Shown here: positions 32,590 to 43,935 of the stretch, one piece after another
Position numbering within the stretch: the first letter of the stretch is position 1
Layout of the letters: each line of letters opens with the position of its first letter
Origin: Pisolithus tinctorius
Lineage: Eukaryota; Basidiomycota; Agaricomycetes; Boletales; Pisolithaceae
NCBI GenBank assembly: GCA_024663395.1
Contig: JANFAH010000001.1
Location: forward strand, 3,410,001 to 3,474,000
Length of the DNA: 64,000 nt
Reading direction: 5' to 3'
Translations under genes and position numbers: made by a program
Notes under the pieces: generated by a model
What the model was told of the DNA's origin: nothing
Database searches by the model: none
What the model saw: only the letters and a program-made list of their open reading frames with translations

Positions 32590-35189
32590 AGAGGATGGAA
32601 AGTATTGGGTGGCAATGATGAGTGTATATCAACCAATCTATCAATGATCTTTACTCTACATGGTCATCAATTGCTTATGTAAACATCATGCATACTTCAT
32701 GAGGTGATTAGAATGCATAATGCACCATATACCTACACTGAGACACAGAGACAATCATGCCAAAGGCTCAAAAACAGCATGTTGCAATGGCAGGCTATGA
32801 ACTCTGCATTCATACCTGTAATGGTGCAAAATGTAAAACTGGTGGCCAGGCTATTTGGAAGAAGGAAGGGGGATCATGTCTGTGGCATGCCAGGTCATGC
32901 AATTCCCACCTAAATTGCATGGAGACATGTCCAGGATTTAATGTGCTTTCACAGAATGTCAAGCAATCTGGAAAGGTGTGAGAAGCTACTCAGCAGGACA
33001 TTCTCAATTATCTCCCCATATCCAAAGCTGCAGGGGAGCTCTGAAGACTTGGGCAATCCATGGCTCCTGAGATCAAATCATCATCTCTGTGAGTGGCCCA
33101 ATGTCTGGAGAGTTTAGCACAGTAATTAACAATCCTCAGACCAGAATCCACTGCTGGTGATGAAGACATAGTGATGGAAGATTGGGAGACTGTGTCACAA
33201 GGATCAGAAGCCTATTGGAATGATCCCAGTCCATCCATCCACACCTCAACATACTCTGCATTGAGCTCCACATCCAGATCAAGCATCATGGGCAGGTGTG
33301 GGTCCATCTGGGCTAAGTCCACTTATCAATGATAGTGGCACATATTGGCCTTCTATGCCTTCATCATCCACTGGGTGATCAGGGGTGATCTCAAGATCTC
33401 CATCAGCATTCTCATTCACATTGCCATATCCATTTCATTCAAAGGGGTCTACTTCAAAAGATAATCCACTTAGTATACTCTACATCCCAGACCCAAGCCA
33501 TGAGGTGAAATCAAAGAATGAGACAAAGGAAGATCTAGGATGGGCAACCTGCTGTATGAAACCTGAGCAATATGAGGTTATCAAGGAGCTCAGCAAATTT
33601 GTATACAAACTATCAGAAAGCAAAGAGGGTGTGAAGGTGGTGGTCAGTGAATGGGTAGGTCCCTTTTCCCTGACATGTGCAGTTTGGTTTGCTGATGCAT
33701 GCATCACAGCTTGGGTTGGTAATCAACATGGAAGAGTACAACAATGGTAATGCATTCAAGCCAAAGTACATGAAGTCAGCAGACTTCAAGACCATTGTAC
33801 TCAATCTGAACAGCCAGCAATTGAAATGGAATGAACTCATATGGATGGACTGTATAATTGGAGGTATTGACTACATGATTGACTTCCAGTGAGTGATGAC
33901 ATTGCACCTCAAAGGTGTGGGTCTGATATGGCCTTCAGGTGCAATGGACACCCATATGGCCTCAATGAGATCAAACTGCACACATGTGAAAATCACTTTG
34001 CACTGCTCAGCCATCAAGTACAGTTTTAACCCCCACCAGATCAGGTTTGGACTGCTGCAGTCAAGTGGGAGACCTTGGCACACTTGGAGGCAACTTCAGT
34101 GATTCACAACTGGGTGGTACTGGAAATACATATTATTGGCAATGGGGACCCTATCAATGATGCCCACATCCTGAAGTGAAGTCACAGCAACTGCAGCAAA
34201 CATGTGATACTTCCAACCACCCCAAAATCAAGCTGCACATGAGCCCATCTCATGGATAACACAAACAAGGACTTGGAGGAGGTATGGATTACCCAACAAT
34301 ATATCCCAAGCTTGGTGCTCCTTGGAGAGTAGCAGGTAATAATACTTGGAGGGCAGATCATGTCTGTCACACATACACATTGGTTAAACAATGGTGGTTG
34401 GTCTGGAATCCAAGTTACAAGTTTTCTGTCATTGGAGGAAGCAGGCAAAATATGGTACAATGCACTCTTGTCATGATTACTGTACTTGGAACTGGATCAC
34501 ACCAACAGGAAGGATGAGTCACTAACCATTGCTGAATGGAGGAGAAAGATTGTGAATCCACAAAGGGGAGATATCAAAACAAGATGGAGAGCCATGGATG
34601 AGTTCAATGACTTCATGCTAAAAGCCTGGGGAGGACTTGTCACACAAGAAACAAGGGTTGGTGGAACAAGACCTTTGATGGCATTGTTTTGTCAAATGGA
34701 TATCAGGATCATAGCCCCATAGCCCCAGATAGCATGAGCCCAAAACTATGGCTGGGATATTTTTGTCAATAAGGTGGAATGGACTCTGATGACAAGCTTT
34801 TGGCTATTCTGGAATATCAACAACAACACTGGAGGAATCATGGCAGACACACTTGCAATGCTGTTCAAGAAATGGGTCAGAGCAATCACTAATATATACT
34901 GCATAGCATAACTCCACATACAATGCCACATATGCCACTGTTTAGTGCTTATTCTACATCCACACAAGCAACATATCCAACCATTGCCTCTTTGGAAGAT
35001 ACCCCTACACTTGTAACAATGTGAAGACATCAGTACAATATGGAAAACACTTGCAAAAAACCAATCCAGCACAACAGCTCCTTTGTGCCTGTAAGTAATA
35101 TTTTATAGACTCTCATAGTATACTATATTCTGTGGAATACATAGTAAATGAATTCAGCAATATATGAGTGTGCATGCTTGACCCCCCCC
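32590..35189. other. Unrecognised, CpG-poor; several short plus-strand ORFs
   Basis: Plus-strand pieces at 33385-33750 (KPEQYEVIKELSKFVYKLSE), 33677-33892, 34284-34517 and 34486-34722 (LTIAEWRRKIVNPQRGDIK) succeed one another in changing frames, as expected for one decayed plus-strand gene of about 1.5 kb. No family recognised. It ends at a 12-base poly-C tract at 35182-35193. Confidence 0.35.
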
Positions 35190-36990
35190 CCCCAAGAGAG
35201 GATGCTGGACAACTTGGAATGGTGTTCATCTCACTAGAATTCCCATTGACATTATAGGGACCTGTCCTTGTCTGTACACTATGATGAACACAGATGAACA
35301 GGTGTGAACACCTGTGAACATTGATCCAGCACCAAAGCCCCTGTCCAAATTGACTGTGTCACCCTGTGACTCATTTTGGGAGCAGATGGATCATCTTTCC
35401 CAACCTCCTGTAGGTCTATAGTATTACTTGTAATACAATGAAACTGCATCTGATGATATACCACTGTGCCCTGCTGACTGCCCCTGGCTTAGAGGATGCT
35501 GGACTGCTTGGACTGGTGTTCATTGCCCTGAGTCCATTTGCATTGTCCTTATAGAGCTGTCTCCAGGTCCATACACTATGATGAACACCAATGAACACCT
35601 TCAAACACCTGCAAACATTGATCCAGTGCCAAAGCCCCTGTCCAAATTGACTGTGTCACCCTGTGACTCATTTTGGAGCAGATGGTTCATCTCTCCCAGC
35701 TGCTGGTAGGTTGATTGTATTTCATGTAATACAAATACTGTAAAATACATCAGATAACATATCAGTGTGCCTACCTGACCATCCCTACTGAGACCATGCT
35801 GCACCACTTGAAATAGTGTTTGTCCCATGGGAACCTCTTCCCCTGCACTCAAGGAAATCATTACAGGTCCATACAATATGGGGAACCACAGCAAGCACTG
35901 ATGAACACTGGTGAACATCAACCCCTTACCAAAGCCCCTGTCCAGACTGTGTCCAAATGCTGGGACACCCCAGGACATGTTTTGAGCACATTGATCATCA
36001 TTCCCAGATTCTGGTATGTCTATTGTACTGCATGTATTACAATGAAATAAAGAATCTACATTGGATAGTATACCAGTATGCCCACCTAACCACCCCTGCC
36101 TCAGAGCATGCTGGACCACTTGGAATGGTGTTTGTCCACCCAGGTCCAATTCCATTGGCTTTGTATGGACATGTACTTGTCTGTACACCATGATGAACAC
36201 TGATGAACACATGTGAAAACTTGTGAACATCAATCCAGCACTGATACCCCTACTGGGTCACCTGGGGACTTGTTTGGAATGCACTAATCATCTTTCCTAG
36301 ACTCTCCTAGGTCTATTGCATGTCTGGTAATACAAATAAAATACATCAGAGAACATACCAATGTTCCCATCTGACCATTCCCCCTCAGGGCATGCTGGAC
36401 CACTTGAAGTGGTGTCCCCCTGGAACCACTTCAATTGACCTTATTTGGACATTCACAGGTCCATACAACATGACAAACACCAACAAACATTGTTCCAGAA
36501 CCAAAGCCCCTGTCCACATTGACTGGGCCACTGCAGGACCCCTTTGGGTTGCACAAATCATCATTCCCAGATTCTGATATGTCTATTGTACTGAATAGCA
36601 TATAAGGAAACTACATCAGATGGTATACCAGTGTGTCCACCTTACCACCCCCCCTGAGACCATGCTGGACCACTCAACACTGTGTTCATACCACTTGAAC
36701 TCTTTTCACTGACCTTATTGAGACCTGGTCATGTATGTATAATATGACAAATACTGCCAAACACAGGCAAACACCTGTGAACATCAATCCAGCACCAAAA
36801 CCACTAACCATGCTGGACTGCTTGGAATCATGTTCACACCACCAGATCCCATTTCTCTGAGCTGATATAGACATATCAATGTCCATAAATATGGAGAACA
36901 CCTGCTAATATGGGTGCACATGAGTGAACACCACAATATGACCACTCCTATCTGTGCTGTGTTCAAACCCCTTGATCTTGGAATAACAAT
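35190..36990 (+). repeat. Tandem array of a ~300-bp satellite (seven units)
   Basis: Unit starts (ATGCTGGAC) at 35202, 35496, 35796, 36108, 36392, 36662 and 36810 give spacings of 294, 300, 312, 284, 270 and 148 bp. Each full unit runs: ATGCTGGACcacTTGGAATGG, GGTCCATACA, repeats of TGAACAC, CCAAAGCCCCTGTCC, ATTCCCAGA, GGTCTATTG, TACATCAGA, and a C-rich boundary. Copies differ by many substitutions and deletions, so the array is old. No ORF spans units. Confidence 0.85.
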
Positions 36991-37009
36991 CAAATTTAAA
37001 TATAATACA

Positions 37010-40000
37010 CTATGCAGATTTGTATTTATTGAAGATGGTGAAGAGTTCACATACTGGTCCACAATCCCACCATGAACCCTTCTCCAGTTCTTTTTCAGCA
37101 TCTGTTACCTGAAGGGCTTTCTTCAGATGCAAGATTATTTTCTTCACTGCTTCCAACTCATTGGCCATCTCTTTCCTCATGTTGTCCTTCTCATCCATGG
37201 TGGGCATATGATCTGCATCATTGGCAGGCTTGTACTTCCTTTTCTTGCTCTCTATGAATGATATCATGGACATCAATGGCCTGCAGTAAAATGTTTCTGG
37301 TGGAGGGAAATCTTTGCTGGGAACATGTATTTTATAAATAGGACATATGACATACTGGTTCTGTCCATCACCACCTTTGGAAGTGCTAGTACCATCCATA
37401 TGATGATGTGATGTATTGATGGATGTACTGCATTAGTGCCTGCTCCTCCACACATGGTCTGTTCACCTTCAGGGATCTTTGAGCAGTCATCATTTATTGC
37501 AATCTCTGTGAGATGCATGGTGGCATATGAGAGGAAATGCCCCCCAGATGTGAGGCCATTCTGTGGGGTGTAAACCATGTAGTTAGCCCCAGTGTCACAC
37601 ACCAAAGGTGTTTGGTGATGTGGACATGGATACTGCTGATGAATGGAGATGAAGAATATAGCCCTCATGCATAGAATGACAGCCAGGAGTGTTGGCAGTC
37701 ATCCTTTGCACAAGAATGAGTCATCAATGCCAGAGAAAAAGGAAAGAAGTGGTTAAGCACCAATAAAAAATTTTAAACACCCATGTATGGCATTCTGGTT
37801 TTCAACATATCTCCACCATTTCTGTAGATACTGACACCATTCCCACACTCACTTATAGTGCTCAGCCACATGATCCTACCTTCCAAAATTGGGAAGGATC
37901 TGTGCACTCCACATGTTTCTACAGCACTCCCTCCAAGAGATGCTCATTTTGCTAATTCTTCTGACATGGCTGCCTCCACATCAATCATTTCACTTGTCCC
38001 CTTTGCTAGGGACCATGGCTATGTATTTTTACCAGGAGTTCCTACTAGCTTCTCTCCTGAAGTGTCCTGGTACATCCCATCCTCATCTGCCCCCTCTCAG
38101 CCCATCCAGCTTGGACAGCACATTCTGTTTGTCAGTATGACCTCTAGGAGGACATTCTTTGGTTGCCTCAGGTCTGTCATTCAGTTAGAAAGGTCTTATG
38201 TGGTCATTTCAGTCTCTCCAGTCCAAGAAGCATATGGATCCTTCCTCCCTTCTCCCTGCAATGTCTTCATACCAATCTCATTCATCATTCTTCCAAAATT
38301 GTGACAGCCACAATATAATCTACTGTTCTCCACTCTCCCTGATTGCATCCATAATTAGTATGATGCACATCTTGCCTCCTTGTTGCAAGATACAGTAGAA
38401 GATGCTCCCCCTTCATCCTCTCTTCCAACAGAGCCTCATTCATGAGGTTTTTATTTGCTTCACTGAGAGGACAGTTGGGGGAGGAAGTTGCAATCCCTTA
38501 TGCTCCTGTCACCCCATGGACCCCCAAAGCTTGACTCCTTTTGACACCTGACTCACACTGTCCCCTTTTGGATGTACTATGTTGGCATCAGATCAGCACT
38601 GCCTCTCTGTCATCCCACCTTGGCCTAGAAGTGATCTCTTTGAGATGTGACATGCACAGCCTCCCCCTAATGCAATTCCAGTGTGCTTACTCAGTTTCTG
38701 ACATTACTTGACTCATACTTTGACATTCTGACTGTCCTTGACTCACCTATTGCCAATACTTACCAATCTTTTGACTGTACTTACTGATTCTTTGCTTTTT
38801 GGCTTACTTATCCTTACCAATGCTCACCAATGCTTTCTAAGATGATTACCCACCACTTACATTCCTTGCTTATCACTTACCAATCACTTACCAAGTGTTT
38901 GCACCTTGTTTTCCATAGGCAACACCCCTGTACTGTATATAAATCACTGTACTTAGATAGCTGGAAAAAAAAAGATGATGATGTCAGAGAGCCCCTCTTG
39001 CTTGCATTTTTATCATCTCTCAGTAAATCATTCATCAGCTTCAATAGTTAAGATTTTATTAAGGGTCTAGCTACATATTGTCTACTTCACTTATTATCAT
39101 CTCTCATCAATCAGCTTTGCTCCAAGTCCTCCCTGAGCTCAGTACAGCTCAGAACATTGAATTAAGTCATCATCCATCCTTCTGTAGGCTGACAGCAGTC
39201 TACCCCATTGCAATCTCTTGTATTTTTGCTCCCTCTTCATCAGGAGTGCCCCCAACCCTCAGCACTTGCCTTTGAGTGTTGTAGCTTGCAAAAACCCACC
39301 CAAATATAAGGTTCCACCATCTAGGTACCACATAGGCACACCACCACTCACTCTTATTGTCTTTTGTGTTGGTTTTGGTTGATTTTCACCTCTGAACCAC
39401 ACTTTGACTCACACTGGGAGGCTGAATCCTGTTCCAGCACCATGAATCATAAGAGAACACTCAGGAATCAGGATTAGAATCATACAGAATATCTCCATGC
39501 TGAATGTGAATGGTCCCAAGAGGATGGTTGTGGAACTTAAGGTTGATGTTGTCTGTGAAAATATCATCCCAGGCCTCAAGAAGGTTCTCCCTGCTCACAT
39601 CCTGACTTCCAGAGGTGTTGAAATAACCCCATATCTTGCTCCCAGACTGTATGGTAATGTATGTGCATAGCCCTGCCACATTGTGGTGAGGGGATGTGAT
39701 GAAACCCCCATGTGTCAGTAGGTCCCATCCATGAAGTCATTTGACATCCCCCAAGACCACCTGCATGCCATAATATGCTTTTCCTATGTTCTTACTGGAA
39801 CGGGGGAGGTGGACATCATTCATGGTCATCATCTTTGCATTTACATTGTCAGATAGTTGCCTGGTGCATTCTTCAGCACCCAGTGAATCTTATTATGAGT
39901 TCCAAGTGATGGCATACCTAAGGAATATGGGAACCTCAGGCCAAGTATTTGGAAAGTCCAGGAGGTATTCTCATCATCTGCAAGCTTGATGAATTTTATT

Positions 40001-41377
40001 CTGCTGAGCATTTCAAACACTTTGCTCATGTCTAGCCCCCCCCTTTGCCTCCTGCTGCTTTACATGCTTTAATGCATCTAATTACCTTTTAGTGATATGA
40101 ATTTTAGCAATATCATGACATCCATACCTTGATTGACAACTTCCTGTGATATTGTGGGGTGAAAGAAGCCTATGTCTTCACAAGTGAAGTCAAGGGGTGG
40201 ATGATTTGGCTTCCATCCCCTGACCAACACTGCACATCCCCTTGACAATGAATCACTGATGTTGGTAATTAGCTGTGCAAGTGATTCCTTGTCCCCATCA
40301 CATTTCAGCTCAACTAGCATTGTCCAACCATGTCCATACTGGTATTCAGTCATGCATGTGGCCTTGGACATGTACTCAATTGCATCATAATCCTATGGTT
40401 GTCATTTATCAACTCCTATATTCAACATACCACTTTGCTGAACCATGGAGTATATGTTCTGATATTTAATGATTCCCAATCAATCACCTTTGTATCTGAT
40501 GGGCAAGTGATTTGATTGAGGAAAGGAACCTGCTCAGTGATGGGTTCAACATCTTCAGCTGTAAATACAATCAGGACCATGAAGAATAGCAAAGAAATCA
40601 AAGTGCTTACTCCTGTGTCTTTTTTTCTCACTCATGGTGCAGTGACCCTCTGGTTCCAATGCCTCCCTTCCCTTCCCCTTTCTGCTTTGGGATGTGGATG
40701 CAATGGGGGCACCCTTGACTGCCCCATCATCCCATTTCCCTGATCCAGTCCCACCCACATCTGTTGCCTTTCTCTTCTGCAATCAGCTACCAGCTTCTTG
40801 CACAGGGACTGGAGCCTCTGCAAGTGGTTTTTGAGCCCTGCCAATGACACCATCACCCTGCTTCTCCAAAACCTGTCATCATCAGTGTGTATTCTCAGAG
40901 TTATGTAGATTGCACACATACCTGGGATTTGGGATCAGGAAATCACATCCCCATGAGCTGCAGGATGTCAGCATTTGTTGGTAGGTCTTGGAATCTGATT
41001 TGGTGAAATTCCTCTGCCATGGATATGAGGTAGTTGAGATAGGATGTATCCTTCACCAGCAGCCAGATCCCATTGATGGGGCAAGGTGCAATGATGCAAT
41101 CATCTCCCACAATACTAAGATGAAGAGCAGTTTTGGGTTCCCATTGAACCCATTCACTGTTACAGAAGATATACATGTCATTTGGAGCTAGGGAAATAGT
41201 ACCCTGACATTGCCTCATGCCACCAGCATGTGGAATTTCACTGGAATCTTGGATCATGCTGACAGGAAACATTTGATTCAGGCAGATTAGCTGGATGGTG
41301 GTAATCTGGAACTGTGGTGATGCCATTTCAAGTAGGATGCAAGTGGTCTGTGGTAGTGGAGGTGAGTTATGATGCAA
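37010..41377 (-). pseudogene. JmjC-domain protein remnant, multi-exon, split by LTR1
   Basis: Minus-strand pieces in order: an N-terminal region (41377-40943; APNDMYIFCNSEWVQWEP), a basic region (KRKATDVGGTGSGKW, KKRHRSKH; ~40780-40600), SLSRGCAVLVRGWKPNHPPL with FTCEDIGFFHP (~40250), FIKLADDENTSWTF (~39970), then the JmjC fold: SPHHNVAGLCTYITIQSG (~39690-39640), KIWGYF, NHPLGTIHIQHGDIL. A 57-nt intron (GTATGATT...GAACAG) precedes IQPP. After LTR1 the frame resumes with PGANYMVYTPQNGLTSGGHF and SYATMHLTEIAI, then a Lys/Glu-rich helix to 37010. The iron-binding HxD reads HHN and the distal His position reads Tyr in my alignment, so it would be inactive. JmjC genes of this kind are multicopy and transposon-linked in some Agaricomycetes. 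Confidence 0.68.
37593..39413 (+). mobile_element. LTR1 (copy e), full-length solo copy, 1,821 bp
   Basis: Termini TGTCACACACCAAAGG and CACTTTGACTCACA. Flanking 4-mers are CCAG (37589-37592) and CTGG (39414-39417). Joining the JmjC frame across the site gives IQPPGANY if the target was CCGG, so the two duplicates have each lost the CpG in a different direction. The internal ORF runs 37783-38445 (221 codons with stop), with three internal stops: TAG for CAG at codon 15, TGA at 38302, and a TAG for GAG. A TATATAA motif sits at about 38937. It inserted into a JmjC exon. Confidence 0.88.
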
Positions 41378-41569
41378 TCAAAGGATCAGATCAAACTTTG
41401 ATCTGTGACCTGTAAATATGGAACACATGTCCTATACACTGATAATCATACCATACACCATGCCATAAATGTTACTGATGTCATGGATAGGTAGGTAGGA
41501 CAACTCATATTCACATTGGGTGATTGGCCTAGTGATCTAATAGTCTGATTGAGGCTATGTGGACCCCCC

Positions 41570-42115
41570 CCCCTCTCATAGTATGCTGGACCACTTTAAA
41601 TGGTGTTCATCCCCCAGACCCCATTTCCATTGACCTTGTAGAGACATGTCCAGGTCCATACAACATGATGATGTCCAAATATAATGGGCCACCCTGGGAG
41701 CTATTTTGAGCCCACAATTCATCTTTCCTAGACCCCAATAGGTCTGTTACAGTGCATGGAATACAAAACAACTACATCAGACAATATACAAGTGTGCCCT
41801 CCTGACCACCTTCCCTCGGAGGATGCTGAAACACTTGGGATGGTGTTCATCCCCCTGATGCCATTCCCATTGACCTTATAGAGATATTTCCAGGTCCATA
41901 CAACATGATGAACACTGCCAAACATGGGCAAACACCCATGAACATCAGTCCAGCACTGAGGCCCCTGTCCACATTGACTGGGCCACCCTGGGACTTGTTT
42001 TGAGTTCATAAATCATCTTTCCCAGACTCCAATAGGTCTGTTCCAGTGCATGGAATACAAAACAACTACATCAGATAATATACAAGTGTGCCCTCCTGAC
42101 CACCTTCCCTCAGAG
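41570..42115 (+). repeat. Second block of the ~300-bp satellite (two units)
   Basis: Units start at 41583 and 41823, in the same orientation as 35190-36990, and are likewise preceded by a poly-C run (about 41564-41573). The first unit carries an internal deletion. The two are closer to each other than to most units of the first block. Confidence 0.85.
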
Positions 42116-42303
42116 GTTGGAGTGGAATTGGGAACAGTTGACACAGACTTTGTGCAATTTGTTGGCAAAGTGCTCTGTCACACCTCCTTGGATGGATGGA
42201 ACAAAGCTGAAGAGAGTGGAGATTCTCACCAAGAAGTTAATCCCCCTATTCCACTCTTTCAATGCCCATTCAACTCTGCTAGAAACTGATGCAGCCTGGC
42301 ACA
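42116..42303. other. Short segment without recognised feature
   Basis: The sequence after the satellite joins an LTR2 fragment at 42304. No ORF or repeat recognised. Confidence 0.35.
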
Positions 42304-42451
42304 TTGTCATGACTGTGCATTTTTCCCAAGTCCCTACTCACTCCACACCCTACTCCACCAGTCATTCACTCACTCTGCACCAACTCCACCTGCCCCCTGC
42401 CATTTACAAGCTTTCTCTGCTTTGTCTGCTGTTGGACTGCACAAACTGTTT
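42304..42451 (+). mobile_element. LTR2 fragment, 5' end only
   Basis: TGTCATGACTGTGCATT onward follows LTR2 for ~148 bp (CTCACTCTGCACCAACTCC, CTGTTGGACTG) and stops where reversed LTR1 begins. Confidence 0.75.
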
Positions 42452-43298
42452 GTGAGACTCTGTTGGAAGAGAGGATGAAGGGGGAGCATCTTCTGCTGTA
42501 TCTTGCAACAAGAAGGCAAGATGTGCATCATACTCATCATGGATGCAATCAGGGAGAGTGGAGAACAGTAGATTATACAGTAGCTGTCACAATTTTGGAA
42601 GAATGATGGATGACACTGGTATGAAGATGTTGCAGGGAGGAAGGATCTGTATGCTTCTTGGACTGGAGAGACTGAAACAACCACATAAGACCTTTCTAAC
42701 CAAATGATAGACCTGAGGCAACCAAAGAATGTCCTCCTGGATGTCATACTGACAAATAGAACACACTGTCCAAGCTGGATGGGCTGACAGGGGGCAGACA
42801 AGGATGAGATGTACCAGGACACATCAGGACAATAGCTGGAAGCTGGTAGGAATTCCTGGTAAATATACATAGCCATGGTCCCTGGCAAAGGGGACAAGCA
42901 AAACAATAGATGTGGAGGCAGCCATATCAGAGGAATTAGTGAAATGAGCATCTGTTGGAGGGAGTGCTGTAGAAACATGCAGAATGTGAGGATCCTTCCC
43001 AATTTTGGAAGGTAGGATGGCATGGCTGAGTACTATAAGTGAGAGTGGGAATGGTGTTAGTATCTGCAAAAATGGGGGAGATACATTGAAAACTGGAATG
43101 CCATACATGGGCACTAAGAATTTTTATGGGCACTTAACTCACTTCCTTCTCTTTTCTTTGGCACTGACAACTCATTCTTGTATGAAGGATGACTGCCACA
43201 TCCCTGGCTGTCTTTCTATGCATTAGGGCTCTAGTCTTTCATCTCCATTCATCAACAATATCCATGACTACATCACCAAACACATTTGGTGTGTGACA
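42452..43298 (-). mobile_element. LTR1 fragment (copy f), reversed, 5' half
   Basis: Minus strand from TGTCACACACC (43298) through the ORF start (MYGIPVFNVSPPF, ~43108) to ACAGAGTCTC at 42452. The ORF is frame-shifted in places. It carries TGA at the codon that is TGA in copies b and e and CAA in copies d and g. Confidence 0.82.
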
Positions 43299-43933
43299 CC
43301 ACCAGTGCACATATGATGTGCCAGTAGTACCTGTCACCACATAATAGCATTTCTGGGACAATCATGGCAGGTTGAAGTGAAGAAAGGATGTGGGTCAACA
43401 ATGAATGGAAAGCTGCCTCTTGGCAGTTTCAGAATGCAGGCAAACTGACATGCTCTCTGGTGGCTAAATGGTATGTTAGCAGTAATACAAACTCTAGAAG
43501 GTGGGGTCTTACTCTTTGGCATTGCAAGGAAGCTGATGAGGACTACCACATTGGAGTGGGAACAATGAACAACGTTCCAAACATTTCCAATGGAAAGGTA
43601 TAAGGGATAGTAGTTGGTCTGGCTGGTTGCTATTGATACCATTGGCTTATCACTACCAAGAATGACAGGAATTAGTGTCACACCAGCAGTTGCTGGTTCC
43701 TTGCTGATGGTTCTGTCCTAGAAACTTGAAAATTAGCATCAAGTTTCAAGCTGGAGTAGACACTACTTACTGCCTTGTTCCATGTGCAGGCTCCCAACAT
43801 AAAATCTTCCCAGTGCCTTTGGTTTTTTGTAGCATCATACTCCTGGTATGGTATGTAGTCAATTTGACCTATTAAATCAGTGTGAGCAAGGATGTTGTGA
43901 ATGAGTTTATGTGGATCTCAATACCACATGTCA
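43299..43933. other. Unrecognised DNA
   Basis: Short overlapping frames on both strands (43388-43603 plus: NEWKAASWQFQNAGKL; 43334-43681 minus) without recognisable domains. Confidence 0.35.
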
Positions 43934-43935
43934 TA

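Noticed and set aside
35190..36990. Tandem array as a CRISPR or g-protein repeat
   Set aside because: Units are ~300 bp, variable in length and non-coding; no short repeats with unique spacers.
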